Origin: Marinobacterium sp. LSUCC0821
Lineage (GTDB): Bacteria; Pseudomonadota; Gammaproteobacteria; Pseudomonadales; Balneatricaceae
NCBI RefSeq assembly: GCF_012848475.1
Contig: NZ_CP051666.1
Coordinates: 1,201,501 to 1,265,500, forward strand
Direction: 5' to 3'
DNA length: 64,000 nucleotides
Every line of letters begins with the position of its first letter. The stretch's first letter is position 1. Shown here piece after piece: positions 62,811 to 64,000 of this stretch. The notes under the pieces are model-generated. The model did no database searches. It worked only from the letters and a program-made list of their open reading frames with translations, and was not told the origin of the DNA. Both the position numbers and the translations under genes were made by a program.

Positions 62811-63710
62811 ATGACCGACAGCACTGTTCTTCTCTCATTAATGGATCGCGTATTTGCGACGGTATTCCCCATTATTGCCATCGTCACTGTCGGTTACCTA
62901 TACGCAAGAAAGCATGCGCCAGATATGGCGGTGGCCAATCGTATCAATATGGACATTTTTCTACCTGCGCTGATTTTCAGTGTTATGGCGGGTAAGAATT
63001 TTGACCTTTACGCCCACCTTGATCTGGCACTAGGTTCGGCAGTCATGGTACTAGGTGCAGGCCTGGCCATGAAACCAATCGCTGGATTACTAGGTGTTCA
63101 CCCTAAAACCTTTGTCCCACCGATGATGTTCAACAACTGTGGCAACCTCGGCCTACCGCTCGCATACCTTGCATTTGGTGATGCAGGACTCTCAGCTTTT
63201 GTGGTTATGTTCCTGGTCAGCAACCTCATGCACTTCAGCCTTGGCATTCACATAGTTAATGAGAATGCCAAACTAAGTTCACTTGCCAGCAACCCAATAG
63301 TAATAGCAACCTTTGTTGGTCTTGGCTGGGCTGTGCTTAAACTGCCACTGCCAAGCTGGCTTGCGACCCCCATAGACATGGTTGGGCAAATCTCAATCCC
63401 ACTGATGCTGTTTGGACTTGGGGTTCGCATGATTACTGTCGACATGAGCAATTGGAAAATCGGGCTTTATGGCGCCATTTTCTCACCGCTGAGCAGTCTA
63501 ATTTTCGCCCTACCTTTCGCTTACATTATGGATCTATCAGCTGAATACACCGCGTACATTGTGCTATTCAGCGTATTACCACCGGCTGTGCTTAACTACA
63601 TGTTCTCAGAGCGATATAACCAAGAGCCGCAAGTCGTTGCTTCGATAGTATTAATTGGCAACATTGCTAGCCTGGTCATTATTCCAGCCACACTCTTCTT
63701 TATCCTGTAG
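62811..63710 (+). CDS. AEC family (auxin efflux carrier-like) transporter
   Basis: About ten membrane helices in two five-helix halves, with the family-typical NRINMDIFLPALIFSVM and NNCGNLGLPLAYLAFGDAGLSAFVV. 299 residues from the ATG at 62811; a TTG four codons earlier is also open, and neither has a clear ribosome site. AEC members carry organic acids such as malate or malonate out of or into the cell; the substrate here is unknown. The glycerate kinase-like gene follows after 22 bp, which suggests co-transcription and perhaps a hydroxyacid substrate. Confidence 0.85.
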   Translation: MTDSTVLLSLMDRVFATVFPIIAIVTVGYLYARKHAPDMAVANRINMDIFLPALIFSVMAGKNFDLYAHLDLALGSAVMVLGAGLAMKPIAGLLGVHPKTFVPPMMFNNCGNLGLPLAYLAFGDAGLSAFVVMFLVSNLMHFSLGIHIVNENAKLSSLASNPIVIATFVGLGWAVLKLPLPSWLATPIDMVGQISIPLMLFGLGVRMITVDMSNWKIGLYGAIFSPLSSLIFALPFAYIMDLSAEYTAYIVLFSVLPPAVLNYMFSERYNQEPQVVASIVLIGNIASLVIIPATLFFIL

Positions 63711-63732
63711 CAAAGGTCATAAAGGGTAAATA

Positions 63733-64000
63733 ATGGATACAAAGCAGTTTTTAACAGAGCTTTTCCGAGCTGCAGTGACCGCTGCGGATCCCATGCAGAC
63801 CCTTGCATCGGCACTACCAGAAAAACCCAACAAGCGAATTTTGGTTATTGGCGCAGGCAAAGCGAGCGCTCGAATGGCTGAAGCGGTTGAAGCTCATTGG
63901 GGACCTTGTGAGGGGCTGGTGATTACACGATACGGATATGCACGCCCTTGCAAGGGTATTGAGATTGTTGAAGCTGCCCACCCTGTTCCAGATCTTGCAG
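63733..64000 (+). CDS. Glycerate 2-kinase-like protein (MOFRL/DUF4147 family), truncated by window edge
   Basis: Translation from the ATG at 63733 stays open to the window end (89 residues). The sequence LVIGAGKASARMAEAVE and GLVITRYGYA, followed by VEAAHPVPD, matches the N-terminus of GckA/TtuD-type glycerate kinases (first annotated as hydroxypyruvate reductase). AAAGGG lies 7-8 bases before the ATG. Only the N-terminal part is visible, so neither the full length nor the MOFRL domain can be checked. Confidence 0.8.
   Translation, partial: MDTKQFLTELFRAAVTAADPMQTLASALPEKPNKRILVIGAGKASARMAEAVEAHWGPCEGLVITRYGYARPCKGIEIVEAAHPVPDLA

Overview
The window reads as chromosomal DNA of a marine-type gammaproteobacterium of the Pseudomonadales/Oceanospirillales group (inference). 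The reasons are the gene order mraZ-to-lpxC, rnpB-rsmI-lpoA-yraN-diaA-dolP, sspBA-petCBA-rpsI-rplM-zapE, which is the order I recall from Pseudomonas, a cytochrome bc1 operon, and Pseudomonas-like REP hairpins. There are no tRNA genes, no CRISPR array and no transposase gene in the window. The dominant content is housekeeping.

Layout. 1-2 kb: a truncated two-TM potassium channel with TrkA-type domains and a small membrane protein in the same operon. 2-6.8 kb: a secreted M16 protease, exonuclease I (sbcB) and a YchJ-family protein. 6.8-20.4 kb: three long non-coding composite repeats (called A, B and C here) separate two gene blocks, phaB-norM-rsmE-ampD-nadC and pilA/pilBC-yacG-coaE-mutT-argJ. 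20.4-40.1 kb: secA and the whole division and cell wall (dcw) cluster on the minus strand, from an MraZ-operated promoter at about 40.1 kb to a terminator after lpxC. All the usual genes are present in the usual order except ftsA, which is missing between ftsQ and ftsZ. 40.4-45.3 kb: an ldhA/DUF4432/hydroxyacid dehydrogenase operon and a divergent SulP transporter. 45.3-50.1 kb: RNase P RNA, rsmI, and the envelope genes lpoA, yraN, diaA, dolP. 50.1-55.1 kb: sspBA, petCBA, rpsI-rplM. 55.4-62.5 kb: zapE, lrgBA, and pyruvate dehydrogenase aceE-aceF. 62.8-64 kb: an AEC-family transporter and the start of a glycerate kinase-like gene.

How the genes work together. The dcw cluster makes lipid II (MurC, D, E, F, MraY, MurG, Ddl) and the divisome (FtsL, I, W, Q, Z), with LpxC, LpoA, AmpD and DolP adding outer-membrane and peptidoglycan functions. 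AceEF and the bc1 complex connect pyruvate oxidation to respiration. Nothing in the protein-coding part is a new system as such.

The most unusual content is non-coding. Repeats A, B and C each consist of two diverged inverted arms whose internal stems keep pairing while the bases change. They carry nested insertions of about 50 bp built from two hairpins with the same kind of compensatory change. An occupied/empty site comparison and a clean loss of one folded domain are both visible. The absence of ftsA, and the rearranged pilC/yacG junction marked by a perfect 22-bp-stem palindrome where pilD would be expected, also deserve attention.
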